Positions 36,159-47,825 of a DNA stretch of 64,000 nucleotides are shown piece by piece. The stretch is taken from assembly GCA_022818135.1 (NCBI GenBank), contig JAFMSR010000002.1, positions 51,502,348-51,566,347 on the forward strand. The letters run 5' to 3'. Origin of the DNA: Saxidomus purpurata (taxonomy: Eukaryota > Mollusca > Bivalvia > Venerida > Veneridae). The notes beneath the pieces are model-generated. The model ran no database searches, had not been told where the DNA came from, and saw nothing but the letters and a program-made list of their open reading frames with translations. The translations under genes and the position numbers were made by a program. Each line of letters begins with the position of its first letter. The first letter of the stretch is position 1.

Positions 36159-38600
36159 GCGGTGCCGTTAAACCCAACTCACCAACATTTCCAACAGCTT
36201 TTCACAAGATGCTACCTTAATTTTCACTTGTGTTGTTGAATCTAGCATTTATTCTTTCATTTTATGTTTCCAACATCATTTTGGAGATTTTCACCTGAAT
36301 CTGTGAACGAGCAGCTTTAATGCAGAAGATATATATTAGTTACTGACAGTGATTCGTCTAAAATCAAAATTAATGAAAATTGAAAGCGTTCCAAAAAATG
36401 CTAGATCACAAAACATTTTGTCCATGTTCTGCTACAAGTCCTGACTCGGGCAAACTACTCGTTTTAAAGTGTTTTTGTTTATTTTGTTTTTAACCCCTAC
36501 CTCTTTTGATCAAAATTGATCTCATTTTCTATCAACCGTTGGCAATCATTTTTGCTCCAAACGATGTATCATGGAACACTCTTTAAATGCATAATATCAA
36601 CAATAATTGCAAAGGACTTTATCTATGTATGAAATACCTTCTATCAACTTAACATGCATCATATATGACGTGTTACCCTCGTTGTTTACCGTAATATTCC
36701 GATGACATACAATACAGGCATGTTACGATCTTCTTCATTGATCTATAGTCACTGTGATCTTTCCATCTGGAACACCTGTATGATGATCTATATAATGTTC
36801 AATACAAAGCTATGCCGGAAATACAAGAGTAGACATGAATGTTACACTGCTAAAATTCCTGTGATATAAAACATCCTTGAATAAAGGTCATCCTGCGAAT
36901 GAAGACACGAGGGCAGAGGTTGCAGAGGATGCATAATTTATCAATAGTGAAAGCATCTATAAATCAACGACACAGCGTTTGCTTCCTTCTTTGTTCAAAA
37001 TCAGGTAGCGTTGACATCTCTAAATTTATAATATTGCGCAAAATAGCGCACACAAACAAAGCGAAAGTATATAAGAATAGATTATTTTACAGTTTCACTT
37101 TTTCTGGTAATATTAATGTATGATTCTGATCCCATTTAAACAGGTATCGACTCAAGAAGCATCCGTTTAAAGATGATGTAAATTGCTCGGAATGATTAGT
37201 TTTAAAGTCAATACGGTCTCAACTTATTGGCCGGTGTCCGTCGGTTTTCATATTTCAAGGTTAAGGTCACTAAACAGCAGATCGGAAGTGCATTTTTTTG
37301 ATTGGCCGATAGAAAATTTAAACGGATTACACGGAAAAGGGATCTGCAAGTCTGTATTTATGCCAGTAGCCATTTCTTTTTTTTTTGAAAGGTTTATCAA
37401 TAATTGATCTACAACAATACCATGTGACTCTTATACAATGTTTTAACCTCTCTAATGTTTATGTAATTAAATGACAATATAACGGTCATACCGAGGAACA
37501 GGTCCAATGTAATCATCTAGTACTAATCTCGCTATCTACACGAAAAGCCTGGTCAGAGAGTGATTCTTAATGTTAACAAACTTTCATGGTCGCTCAGAAA
37601 AAAAGACTTTGACAACCCAATCACTACACATTTGTAAAAATAATTCTACAGTTTGAATGCAGTTCATTCTTTCAAGAATATGAAACATGTAAAAGAAAAT
37701 GAACAAGGGTTATTGTTGAATTAATGTTTTAAGATGCAATAACAACACACATAAGCTCATTAGAGCTTTTGAATTGTCGACACAGATGTTGGAGTATGGT
37801 GACATTTCTGTCGGAAGTACCCTATCCGATTTTGTGACCACCTAGCATTACTCAAACACTACTCATGGCAAGGATTGGACCCGGGTGGCATTGCTGTTCT
37901 CACAGGACAGCCACAAACATTCATACTTGGTGTCACACTGGTATTGTTTTGCTTCCGGGTCGTAGGGTGCTAAATTAGTCCCAAGAGATTACATGTGCAT
38001 TTGTAATGAGTAAACATTAACTGCAGGCCAGATTTTGCATGATGATTTTAATTCAGACTGTTTATTAAGAACTTACAGTGTTTAAATTGTTTTTTATAGG
38101 ATTATTTCTTCAAAGTGGATGAACACAGAAGTAGAGGTCATCTGAGTCATTCGGCTGGAGTGTACTGGAAAACTACACAGTGACTGGTTGTGTATTGAAA
38201 TAGCGAGAAACTTGTGCGTTAGAATATTAAGTGTTTTTGTGAGTGTTTGGGAAGGACAATCAGAAGAAACTTTAGAAGTGCCAGTATGACCAATGGAGAC
38301 TATGGAATATAGACATTTTCACTCTATTTTTAATGTAGCAAAATGACTGCGGTGTGACACCACTTTTATTCATATATTAGATACATGATGCTCAATTACC
38401 ACAATTTCACACAAGATCTAATACAATCCCATCACATGGTATATCAAAAGGTAAAGTGTTTGTTTATTATAGAGTACTTAACGGGCCAACCATAATTTTG
38501 ACTAATGAGCCGCATTCTTTCTAAGCGTAATATAAGCGCATATACTAGGGACACGGTAACCGATATTTAACTAGTTGGCAGCTCACCAACCTGCCATATT
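36159..38600. other. Intergenic, weak repeats only
   Basis: The start of this region ('gtagcggtgccgttaaacc') resembles 43951-43990 ('tgttgtggtaacgttaaacc'), an unnamed dispersed repeat. 'gaacgagcagctttaat' near 36305-36321 resembles the right end of the MITE at 50780-51114. No gene is seen. Confidence 0.45.
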
Positions 38601-38604
38601 AGAA

Positions 38605-38685
38605 TGGACCCCTGCAGAGATTAGAACCTTTAACCACGCGCTCCTAATTCAGATGCCTTGACCACTAGACAAAGGGGGACGGGAG
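38605..38685 (-). mobile_element. tRNA-derived SINE head (family 3)
   Basis: On the minus strand it reads 'gtctagtggtcaaggcatct', then 'aaaggttctaatctctgc', giving A- and B-box-like motifs in tRNA spacing. The tail is not clear. Confidence 0.6.
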
Positions 38686-38923
38686 TACGTATTCAAAGAC
38701 GTGGTATGGTTTAATAAAAAGGTTTTTTTCGTTCAACATATAAGATAGGTGATTATTTATAAGAGTAATGAATCCTATCGTACCCTGCCTTTTCCATAAT
38801 GTGTACATTGTACCTTGCCAAGTTTTTAAAGATATTAATTTTATTTCCAGACTCAGTTGCCCAAGGGGTCTATCATGTTACTCAAAAATGCACTGCACTT
38901 TATGCTACTACGATACAAAGGGG
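38686..38923. other. Short intergenic stretch
   Basis: Nothing recognised. Confidence 0.4.
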
Positions 38924-39081
38924 GGGGGGGGGGGGGTTTTTTTTTTTTTTTTTTTTTTTATTTTTTTTTTTTTTTTTTTTTTTATTTTAAGGGGGGGTTT
39001 TTTAAAAAAATTTTTTTGGGGGATTTAGGGTTTTTTTTTTTTTAATTTGTTTTTTTTTTTTTTGGTTTTTTTTTTTTTTTT
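38924..39081. repeat. Mixed homopolymer patch, probable artefact
   Basis: Long G runs followed by long T runs and short A/G runs ('aaggggggg', 'tttaaaaaaatttttttggg'), resembling 7871-8411. The apparent open frames across it encode only Gly/Phe runs and are meaningless. Confidence 0.7.
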
Positions 39082-39430
39082 AGTGAAAAGTGAAAATCTT
39101 TAAACGACAGCGTATACTTTAAATTAAAAAGCTTTTATTTTGCATCTTTAATTTATTTTTGCCTTTTAAGCATAACTTTGCTGATGGCAAGAAATGCAAC
39201 ATATTCATCTACGTGTATATCATGATCAGACTGAACACCTGTGCATGCTCTGAAAGATGTCAACTCTAATTCAGTCAGTTAATATTCAAGTAATTCAGTC
39301 AGTTAAATTTCACGGAGTACCTAGGTATACTCTTCAAATTATTTATTTTAAGCAGGGTAAAACAAAGCTGAAGGTAAGATTTTATTTTAAAACGTGTGTG
39401 TATTGATGCTAATGCATATTTCACGATTGT
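39082..39430. other. Intergenic
   Basis: AT-rich; a short direct repeat 'attcagtcagttaa' occurs twice near 39270-39308. No gene. Confidence 0.4.
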
Positions 39431-39725
39431 GGTTGTCTGGCGTCCGTCGTTGTCTGTGCGTCCCTACGTCCGTCAACGACTTCTCCTCCAAAACCAGTAG
39501 GCCAGTTTTAATCAAACTCCACAGGAATAGTCCGTGAATGGTCCTCTATGAAATATTCCATGCAGGACGCTATTGCAACGGAGAAATAATTCAAATATCA
39601 AAACCAAGAAGGGGCATAGCTTTGATTTTACACAGGCTTGTATAGCGAAAATTTCAAAAATCGTCTTGTGTAAAACTGTGCATAAAAGATGTAATATTGA
39701 CAAATATAGTCAACTTGGCTTCAGA
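39431..39725 (+). mobile_element. Dispersed bivalve repeat fragment ('cgtccgtc' type)
   Basis: It begins with 'ggcgtccgtcgttgtctgtg' and 'acgtccgtcaacgacttctc', then 'aatcaaactccacaggaatag'. Runs of 'cgtccgtc' followed by 'aacnacttctcctc' are a familiar bivalve repeat motif. No coding potential. Confidence 0.5.
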
Positions 39726-39774
39726 GATCGCGTCTATTAAGAGGGCAGTATTAATGAAACCGAACTTGGAAACT

Positions 39775-39802
39775 TGAAAGAGAGAGAGAGACAGAGAGAG
39801 AC

Positions 39803-39833
<31 letters not shown>

Positions 39834-39853
39834 GAGAGGGAGAGAGAGAGGGG
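39775..39853. repeat. (GA)n microsatellite with GACA interruptions
   Basis: Repeated 'gagaga' with 'gacagaga' variants, directly before the Tigger-like end. Confidence 0.9.
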
Positions 39854-39912
39854 GATATCGGTTATCCCGAATTCGAGTAATTGATGCTCGAGTAAACGAG
39901 GTTTTACTGTAT
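39854..39912. mobile_element. Tigger/pogo-like element, right end only
   Basis: It ends 'gctcgagtaaacgaggtttt'-ACTG followed by TA. The mirror, CAGTAAAACCTCGTTTACTCG, is a typical Tigger terminal sequence. The left part has been lost or replaced by the microsatellite. Confidence 0.65.
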
Positions 39913-40292
39913 TATGATGTTTCAGATGATGTTAATGACAGTATTAGAAAAAGACGAAAGAACTGTAATTAAATAGTTTTGTTGTTTCAGGACACGAGCG
40001 CTAGCCGTCTAAATAACACGTGATGTACAGAAGAACCCAGAGGGGTTTCAATCATATCTTAAAATGGAAAATTATGTTGATACATATTACTTAAACTACA
40101 ATGTATTGAAATATTGTAGCTGTTTTTATTTTGCCGGGAATGACTTTCACTTGATCCTCGTCATATTGTCCGCGCACCAAGGTTTTGACACCAAAGTGTT
40201 TGCCGCATGTGTGAATCTCATGTGACGGTTTCTTCATGTTGTAATTTCGTTCTGAGATTTTATGTAATAGTGGGTCTCGATAGCTAATTTAT
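39913..40292. other. Intergenic
   Basis: Nothing recognised. Confidence 0.4.
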
Positions 40293-40695
40293 ATAAGTGT
40301 TCGCCTCCGGCACCGGAGGTCTCAAAGCCAGAGCACGGGGTGTGTTCTTCGAAAAAGACACTGATATCACAATTGCCTAAGCCCGCCCAGGCCAACAGTT
40401 TACCTAAACATCGTTACTGGTAAAGACCGGTACTAGAACCCTATCTAATTTCTTTAGAAGGCCACATTGAAATATTAGATATATGTATGTTTATGTGTGT
40501 CTAAATGTGTGCCCTTCTTTAAATAAAGATATTGTTGTTGTTATTATTATTATTATTATTATTATTTATTATTATTTTTATTATTATTATTATTATTTTT
40601 ATTACTATCCTCCGTAAGAAATAGCAAACTTTCTCACATAATCGGTCATGGTCGGTAGCATGGCGTTACAGTGATTTCAAGTCAGCAAGGCTGAC
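40293..40695 (-). mobile_element. Family 2 SINE split by a second retro-insert with (ATT)n tail
   Basis: The outer pieces, 40293-~40445 ('acagtttacctaaacatcgt') and ~40612-40690 ('ttacagtgatttcaagtcag'), match the reverse SINE at 56632-56862. The sequence between, about 40450-40610, ends on the plus strand in 'aataaagatattgttgttgt' and a long (att)n tail, so a separate retro-insertion landed inside the SINE. Confidence 0.65.
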
Positions 40696-41551
40696 GACAA
40701 CAGAAGTAGTCTTTTCAGTTTAAGTTACAGCGACCTTGACCTTTATCCAAATGGCCATTATAACCTCAGGCGAAGTCCTGGTCCCGTGATTATCAATCTT
40801 GTTTTCATGCTCAGACGAGTTTGAACATATATACTTTATTAACCTCAAATCATGACGTACGAGTCAATGTCATATCACAAGAAAAATGAAGAACAAGAAA
40901 CACCTTGTAGTTTATAGATCTTGTAGTTTATAGGTCTTTGACAAGAACAACAGAACAGAAACACACAAACACAACCACTATGTGTTGTTTTAATACAAAT
41001 TTACATTCACTATAAGAATCAAATCTTTAAAGCATGCTGTACTTTTTTCAATCGTTTGGTCTACCGAAGGCAATACTAAATAGCACACATCTAATTTGCC
41101 TTATTATTATGCAACTACCATGACGACGACCCGATAACACCGGTCTGATATCTATTGATATTGTCATGTCTGATATCTGTCACGTGACATTCTGATTCTA
41201 GAAGCAGCAAATCGCACCCGTCTTACATCCCAGCGGTACTGTCAGTTTCTGAAAACATTTCACGTTGATAAACGGCATAAGGATTTCCCATGTCAGACGT
41301 GGACATTGACTTGGGAGCGACAAATGTTAATGTCTAAGAGGAAACAACCTCAGAAAAATTTACGATATAAGCTTTTATTTTCGTTCAGATAAGAGATGTC
41401 TACAGGTATAACAGAAGCATACAATGTGATATATTTCTACTTCCCCGCCCCGAAACGTTCAATAGTGCAGTAACCTTTATACGGATAACAGAACATATAC
41501 ATACATCATTGCAAAATTCTTGTCACAACACTATATACAAATTCATGTATG
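40696..41551. other. Intergenic
   Basis: The start contains 'gcgaccttgacctttatcc', a motif typical of diffuse bivalve repeats. A small direct repeat, 'cttgtagtttata', occurs at 40903-40931. No gene. Confidence 0.45.
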
Positions 41552-41740
41552 GACGATTATGGAACGCCGTAGCTGTCTTACGTTAAAACATTACAATTTG
41601 TCTTGTTAACTGAGTGTACTGTCCAGTTAAAATGGTTTTCTATCTTCTCAAATAGTTGTGATGTCTTGTTAATAAACTGTTATATCTTCTTAAGTGTGCT
41701 GGTATCTTGTCAAAGTGTCGTGTTATTATGTCTATTTCAT
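41552..41740 (+). repeat. Left arm of a ~3.2-kb inverted repeat
   Basis: It pairs with 44581-44763 on the opposite strand. Shared phrases include 'atggaacgccg(t/c)agctgtctta', 'cttgttaac', 'aaaatggttttctatc(t/c)tctc' and 'cttgtcaa.gtg.c.tgttattatg'. Confidence 0.75.
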
Positions 41741-42705
41741 ATAATATATTTTTATTATGTTGTTATATTATGTGAAACATATATGCTATCTTGTCTAAAT
41801 ACCACGTTTACTTCTCTACATACGCTGTTATTATGTCAAACTGTCATGTTATCTTGTCGAAATACCGTCTTAACTTGTTCAAAATACATGTTGTTAAAAA
41901 TTGTACCATTATGTCCAATGAGCGTATTATCATCTTGAAGTGGTGTGTAAACTTGTCAAAGTAACGTGATATTATGTCAAACACTCATCCTAGCTTCTTA
42001 ACGCGGTGTGTTACCTTGTCAAAGTAACGTGTTATTATTTCAAACAGTTATGCTATCTTCTTAACACGGTGTGTTATCTTGTCTACTTAACGTGTTATTA
42101 TGTCAAACAGTCTTGTTATCTTCTTCAGGTGGTGAATTATCTTGTCAAAGTATCGTTATATTATGTCAAACACTCATTATATCTTCTTAAGGTGGTGTGT
42201 TATTTTGTCAAAGTATCGTTATATTATGTCAAACAGTCATGCTATCTTCTTAAAGTGGTGTGTTATCTTGTCAAAGTATCATAATATTATGTCAAACAGT
42301 TATGCTATCTTCTGGAAATGGTGTGTTATCTCGTCAAAGTATCGTTATATTATGTCAAAAAGTCATGCTATCTTCTAACAGTGATGTGTTATCTAGTCAA
42401 GTAACGTGATATTATGTCAAACAGTCATGCTACCTTCTTGAAGTGGCGTGTTATCTTATCAAAGTAACATTATATTATGTCAAAATGTCATGCTATCTTC
42501 TTGAAGTGGCGTGTTATCAGGTCAAAGTATAGATATATTATGTCTAACAGTCATGCTATCTTATTAAAGTGGCGTGTTATATTGTCAAAGTATCTTTATA
42601 TTATGTCAAACACCCATTATATCTTTTTAAAGTGGCGTTTTATCTTGTCAAAGTAACGTTATATTTTGTCAAACAGTCATGTTATCTTCTTCAAGTTGTT
42701 TGACA
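41660..42705 (+). repeat. ~63-bp minisatellite array
   Basis: The monomer is about 63 bp, for example 'gtcaaacagtcatgctatct' + 'tcttaaagtggtgtgttatc' + 'ttgtcaaagtatcgttatat' + 'tat', repeated about 16 times with drift. The early units are shorter and merge into the left inverted-repeat arm. Because 63 is a multiple of three, long open frames run through it; they are a by-product of periodicity and not genes. Confidence 0.9.
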
Positions 42706-43714
42706 TAATAGAGCTGTACAGGCGGTAAACTGATGTGAGGATGGACACCTGAATAACGATATAAACAGGGGATTTTCTCAAAAGTACTACTGCGAATAAT
42801 TTCAGTATAATTTCAGAGGTGGATTCTTGTCCGAGTAAATTGTAACTGTTGCAATTATTTATATTTTTTTCTATGCGTACTTTACTTATAAGATGCTCGA
42901 TTGTATACTCAGCCCAAAAAGAAACAGCCCAGTATATGTATTAATGCATGTCTTAAACTTTGTTCAGTTCATGTTTTTTTTTAATGTTCAAAATTAAAAT
43001 TTGATCTTTTTACGAGTCGAGCGTTTGATTTTTCATGTTCCTTCGTGACTACTTGCTGGATATAATTCATGAACTGATAAAGGGGCGTTATGAAAATTGT
43101 ATGATTTTATTGATAATACTAATCATTACTTACATCGAATTTTTGGATGTTTATGCAACTGATGGTGATTTGTTGACTAATATCGGTTATGTCAACCTCT
43201 GCCTGTGATGAGGATTTCAATACGCCCCCTCATTGAGTTCACATTAAATTTTCTCTGAACAACAAATTATCGCAATCTTTTTTATTCCCTCGCCAGTGCT
43301 GCGGCCAAATCGTTCAAATTGTTTAAGACATAGAGCCTGCGTAAACGTCTTCAGAGTTCACTTCATGTATATTCAAAGGGATTCATGTCGGATGACATAG
43401 CCGGCCACGTCATTACCTTGACGTTGTCTTCAGCCAAATGAGCCCTACGCATTTAATTTTCACGAACAACGAGAAGTATCTTTGCTAAGTTTAGTGAAAA
43501 ACGTTATAAAAAGCAACATTCTAACATGACTTACGATTTTGTATCTATATACAAAGAGTAGAAAAATCATGTTATATTAAACCGTAAACAACGCGGGAAC
43601 CGATATGCTGTAAACATGACGTCATATTGCACCGCATGATGTTAAATGAGCGTTCGCGCAGAAAATAAAGCTTTGCATTTATTCACCTTTTGTAATAGCT
43701 GGTTATGTTAGAAT
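42706..43714. other. Spacer inside the inverted repeat
   Basis: AT-rich sequence with a CRE-like palindrome tgacgtca at about 43617-43624. No gene. Confidence 0.4.
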
Positions 43715-43890
43715 CGAAATAACATCCTTTTCAGCGTTGTTATCGTCTAATAAACAATAATTTGTCGTACTGAGGCGCAGTTATAAACCACTCAGGCCTT
43801 TGGCCTTCATGGCTAATTACTGCGTATCAGTACTCCAAATCATTGTTTATTAAACGACTAACAACGCTGGAACGGATGTTATTTCATAAA
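43715..43890. mobile_element. Palindromic MITE
   Basis: The left arm 'gaaataacatccttttcagc' + 'gttgttatcgtctaataaac' mirrors the right arm ('gtttattaaacgactaacaa' ... 'ggatgttatttc'). The apex holds 'ctcaggcctttggcctt'. No coding sequence. Confidence 0.8.
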
Positions 43891-44580
43891 TAAAACGGTT
43901 CCCGTATAAATTAATTATTTCTGCATTTTTTGAAAACCTTTCACAACAATATGGTGTTGTGGTAACGTTAAACCAAACTCGCGAACATATTCAATATATT
44001 TTTCTGAAAATTGCATTTTGATGAAATAATAAAACATACATGTTTTTCAAGAAGAACATAACATCGTCTCGTTACTGCTCAAAATGCCAATATAGTGACC
44101 TTTTTAAACAAATCGCTATCAAAACCAAAACCAAAAAAAAAGCAAAAAAAACAACTAGTTTTGAAGGTTAACGAAACTACAATGCACATGTTTCCTCTAG
44201 CTAGCTGTTTAAGTAGGATCTTCATTTTTAGCCCCTACCAATACTGCCTAACATTGCAAAAAACATGGATATGAAAGGCGCAATCATTCAGATGCAATAC
44301 CTACCATAGGGAGTACAGAGTATCAATTTGACATTCAGTTATTCAAATTCAACTGAGTGAGGTCTGTCTTACACAGTACTTATCTGTCAGTTCAAAATTA
44401 TGGTCTGTATTTGTGTACCGTTAGGCTATTTCGTAAATAAAATAGTTTTAGAAAACTGTACAACCGATATGAACGTCAATAACAACTTTGAGAAAGTCCC
44501 CCGTATTTATCACTTATCCGTTATCCATCTTCACATCAGTAACTAGCGTGTACATCTCTAATAAGACGTTACTTATGTAT
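43891..44580. other. Intergenic
   Basis: Nothing beyond the diffuse repeat near 43951-43990 mentioned at 36159. Confidence 0.4.
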
Positions 44581-44763
44581 GTTTGACATAATAACATGGC
44601 ACGTTGACAAGATCACATTACACTTGAGAAGATATAAACGACCATCAACAAGATATAAAAACTATTTGAGAGGATAGAAAACCATTTTGACAAGACAAGA
44701 CACTGTTAACAAGACAACTTGTAATTTATTAACATAAGACAGCTGCGGCGTTCCATAGACGAT
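44581..44763 (-). repeat. Right arm of the ~3.2-kb inverted repeat
   Basis: It is the mirror of 41552-41740, including about one and a half minisatellite-like units ('gtttgacataataacatggc'). The array itself was expanded only on the left side. Confidence 0.75.
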
Positions 44764-45007
44764 ATCTCGCACTATACCTTTCTGTTTTGATAACATATCA
44801 GTAAAATAGGTTATCATTCTGAATTGTAAAGATAAATTGACAAATTGCAACATGCTTTATCACAAAAAACATGTTTTCAGGTAAACATTCGTGTGAATGT
44901 GTAGACTGAAATAATGCCTCAGAAGTTGTTGTATTATGTACAGTGTTTGAAAACAGAATTTTGACGTATCGGCTTTGAATATAATATATTAATGTTCGTA
45001 TGTTTAT

Positions 45008-46991
45008 TCATGACAGGAATAGAGTTAGTTTCGTTTTCCACAAATCATTGATTTCTTCATTTGTTTTCCCCTTTTGTCTTAGTTCTTGCTCATTGAATTG
45101 TATCAAATGATCGATTTGGGTCATCATATCACGATACATTTCATTCTGCCGTAAAAGATGATCAAACTCCTCCAAAGACATTCCCGGCATGTTTCTCTCT
45201 GCTCTTAGGTTCATCATCATCAGCTCCAGACTCTCTACTTTATCTCTTTTATCAGTACATTCTCTAAACATGATCGGTGTCTTGTACATCACAATCATGG
45301 CGTCACGTAATTTGTCACATCTCAAGAACATCCTACCCCTTTCTTTGAGGAGGTCACTAAGCACACTAATCAGTCGCTGTTTCTGCTGAATGTCTAGTCT
45401 CCCGGCAAACAAATTTCTCTCCGGTATCATGAAACTTGGAAGATTTGACTCTCACAAACACATTTCTTAAGATATTGAAGACAATTACATAATCTGTCCA
45501 TTATTAGATCCTGGGTAAACCCTCCAAGCCCATTTGCTTCACACATCCAAAGAATAATGTTTTTCATTATGTAAGAGGTCATGTCTTTACAAACTTTATT
45601 TAGGGTTGATTTAGATATTTTTTTCAAAAGAATGTATACTTTTAATTGCGCTTCATTTAAGTTTTGCATCAAGTGCAATTCTGCAAGTGAATAACAAATT
45701 CTCCATTCTCTGTACATATTTTGAGAATCCTTAAATCCGACTGGTACTACATGTCCATCCAGCAGAGATACTTCGTGTAGGGTTTCAGACGAAGGCCATC
45801 CTTTAGATCGAGGTCGAGATCTCCAACGTTCTAAAATATTCGAACAGCAACATCTGAAACAGTGTACGGTATCAAAGCTAAAGTATTTGTCAGATGTTGG
45901 TGTAGATGGTCCACTTTTAGGTTGTATTGTCAGTTTCATGTCTAAATATGTCTGTCTGCCTGTCGCCTTCACTGCATCAACGAAGAACTCACTGGAAAGA
46001 TAATCTGAACCTGACTCAGACTTAAAAAGTGATGAACTTATTTGTACTTGAAAGAATTTCCCATCAAATCTCAAAAGTTTAAGTCTGGTATATCCTGGTG
46101 ATGCAGATAGTGTCTCAGTCTGGAACAGTGTGATATTCTCTTGGTTGATGTAATCTTGTGGATTATCAGTACAAACAATGTCCTTTATTATATACATACT
46201 GTCCGTGTCACTCTCGCGATACAATGCTGTTCCTTCACCTTTACCACCTGTCGTGACCTTTGTGTAAGCAAAGGTTTCATGACGATTCCTTAGATTGTCG
46301 ATCTCTGTCCACATTTGTTGTCTATATTTGATCATTTCATAACTATAACCAAGTCCATTCATTAACTCAGAAACATAGCGGGAATATTCCTTCGAAGGTA
46401 CCGTATCTATACCATCCTCATAATAAACAGGATTTTCGAAGAAAGTTTTCGCATCTATAAAGCAAAATACAAGATTTTTTGGCATGAAATAGATATATTT
46501 ATTTCAATTTAGATATGTTATGTCTTGCAGTAAATAGGGACGAGGTGGTATTATGATGTTGATGGTAGTTAATTTTTAGACCCATTTACGCCCGAATTGC
46601 ATGCAGATTGGTTTTAAACAATGATTGAATCTTTTTGTTAAATTCATACTTAAGGAATAACGCAATTTGTTTAAAAAAGAAAGTAGATTTAGTTAGATGT
46701 GTTTCTTTTAAAACGAAAGTAGAACAGATTAACTTAAATGTTACAGAAGTCTTCCGGATCACTGATAATAGGTTTGGATATTGTATGATGGATGGTGTTA
46801 CAAACTAACCGTATTTTAAATTTTAGGAATAATTATTTCTGTTAAAACAATAATATATTTTGATTTCCCGTTTTTGTTACAAACGAAACTAGAATAGATT
46901 TATTAAACATTTATGATGATGTTTAGCGTGATCAGTATTAAATCTACTTACCGACAGCAGGACCAAAACTCCCGTATTCCTTTTCACTCAT
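45008..46991 (-). CDS. Mab-21 domain (cGAS-fold nucleotidyltransferase-like) protein, one frame break
   Basis: Exon 1 is 46991-46952 (MSEKEYGSFGPAV, donor GTAAGT). Exon 2 starts at 46454 (acceptor tttatag) and runs to 45008, about 495 residues in all. Residues ~65-90 carry the NTase signature 'GGKGEGTALYRESDTDSMYI', with the D-x-D of SDTDS as candidate metal ligands. Later come 'WRSRPRSKGWPS', 'HVVPVGFK', 'EWRICYSLAELHLMQ' and the C-terminal 'MIPERNLFAG', all in the order of Mab-21/cGLR proteins, which are greatly expanded in bivalves. Some such proteins make cyclic dinucleotides in innate immunity; whether this one does is unknown. The frame ends at TGA (45427-45429), while the family continuation (LPSFMIPERNL) reads in another frame. 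One missing base near 45440-45450 would explain it: a recent pseudogene, an assembly indel, or programmed shifting. No other damage is seen over nearly 500 codons. Confidence 0.82.
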
Positions 46992-47227
46992 TTTGGTCAA
47001 CGTATAAATTTGGCTCTAAATCCTTTGTGACGAAATGTATGATCGAAATCGTCCTGGTATACTAAATATATGTTCCTTGTTGACACACAACTTCAATATA
47101 CAGAGAAAATGTGCAAGTTTAAGGTATCAGATCAGGGTGAAAATAGAACGATCCTGATCAAATTGATAAAATATGTAACATGTTTTAAGTTGTAAAGCCG
47201 TAGCGTTAATATTGTTGATTTCGGCTT
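46992..47227. other. 5' flank of the Mab-21 gene
   Basis: Probable 5' UTR and proximal promoter by position; no core promoter element can be assigned. Confidence 0.35.
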
Positions 47228-47625
47228 AAGGTAGTAGACTCCTAATAAAAACTTCCACTTGAAACTCTTCAATTTTAATGCTCTAGCCTAGGTTGTTAAG
47301 CATTTGACTGAAGATCTTTTGATATTTTTTTTGGGGTGCGGGGGGGGGGGGGGTAGGTTCGAATCCAGCCGGAATCAAATTATTTGTTTTTTTTCTTTTT
47401 CTTCTTTATTTTCATTATTTTGCATTTTTCTTCATTTGTTTATATTGTTTTTAGACTAAAAAGAAATTAAATATTTTTTTACACATAAGTATTAGCTTAT
47501 TTGAAGATTTTATTACGTGCAGACACGTCTAAATCGCCGATTGAGATTTTTGAAACTCTAATTATTTTAAATAGAGACGGTAAAACATTGTGAATTTTTG
47601 GCATGCTGTTCCCAAAATGTTATTA
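47228..47625 (+). mobile_element. tRNA-like SINE, family 4 (first of an inverted pair)
   Basis: It opens 'taaggtagtagactcctaat' and has tRNA-like motifs 'tagcctaggttgttaagc' and 'taggttcgaatccagcc', then a pyrimidine-rich part and 'gtgaatttttggcatgctgt'. The same unit lies reversed at 50268-50606. A G run at 47340-47353 may be a sequencing problem. Confidence 0.7.
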
Positions 47626-47639
47626 CAGTACCGCCTGCT

Positions 47640-47825
47640 TTTCACTTCCGCGTTTTTCGGGAAAATAACCATTTTTCATTCGTTTACCATGCAGTAATCG
47701 TTTAACCGTTAAACGAGAATTTCCTTCTGCGCATGCGTACCGTGAAACGTGAATTTACATTTGCGCATGCGCAGCGTGAAACGAGAAAACGACATTACGC
47801 ATGCTCATATATATTCTCGCCATTT
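47640..47825. promoter_or_regulatory. CpG-rich patch with NRF-1-like palindromes
   Basis: TGCGCATGCGCA at 47762-47773 is a perfect match to the NRF-1 consensus as I know it. TGCGCATGCGTA at 47728-47739 differs at one base, and a degraded third (acgcatgct) follows near 47797. The three are spaced at about 35 bp within a partly repeated 'cgtgaaacg(t/a)ga' unit. The patch lies about 740 bp upstream of the Mab-21 start on the proper side. A repeat origin is equally possible. Confidence 0.4.

Noticed and set aside
38768..39045. Gly/Phe-rich proteins
   Set aside because: Translations of G and T homopolymers in a suspect patch.
42006..42378. Proteins of repeated 'YYVKQSCYLLKVVCYLVKVS' type
   Set aside because: They are the translation of a 63-bp minisatellite; the frame stays open only because the period is a multiple of three.
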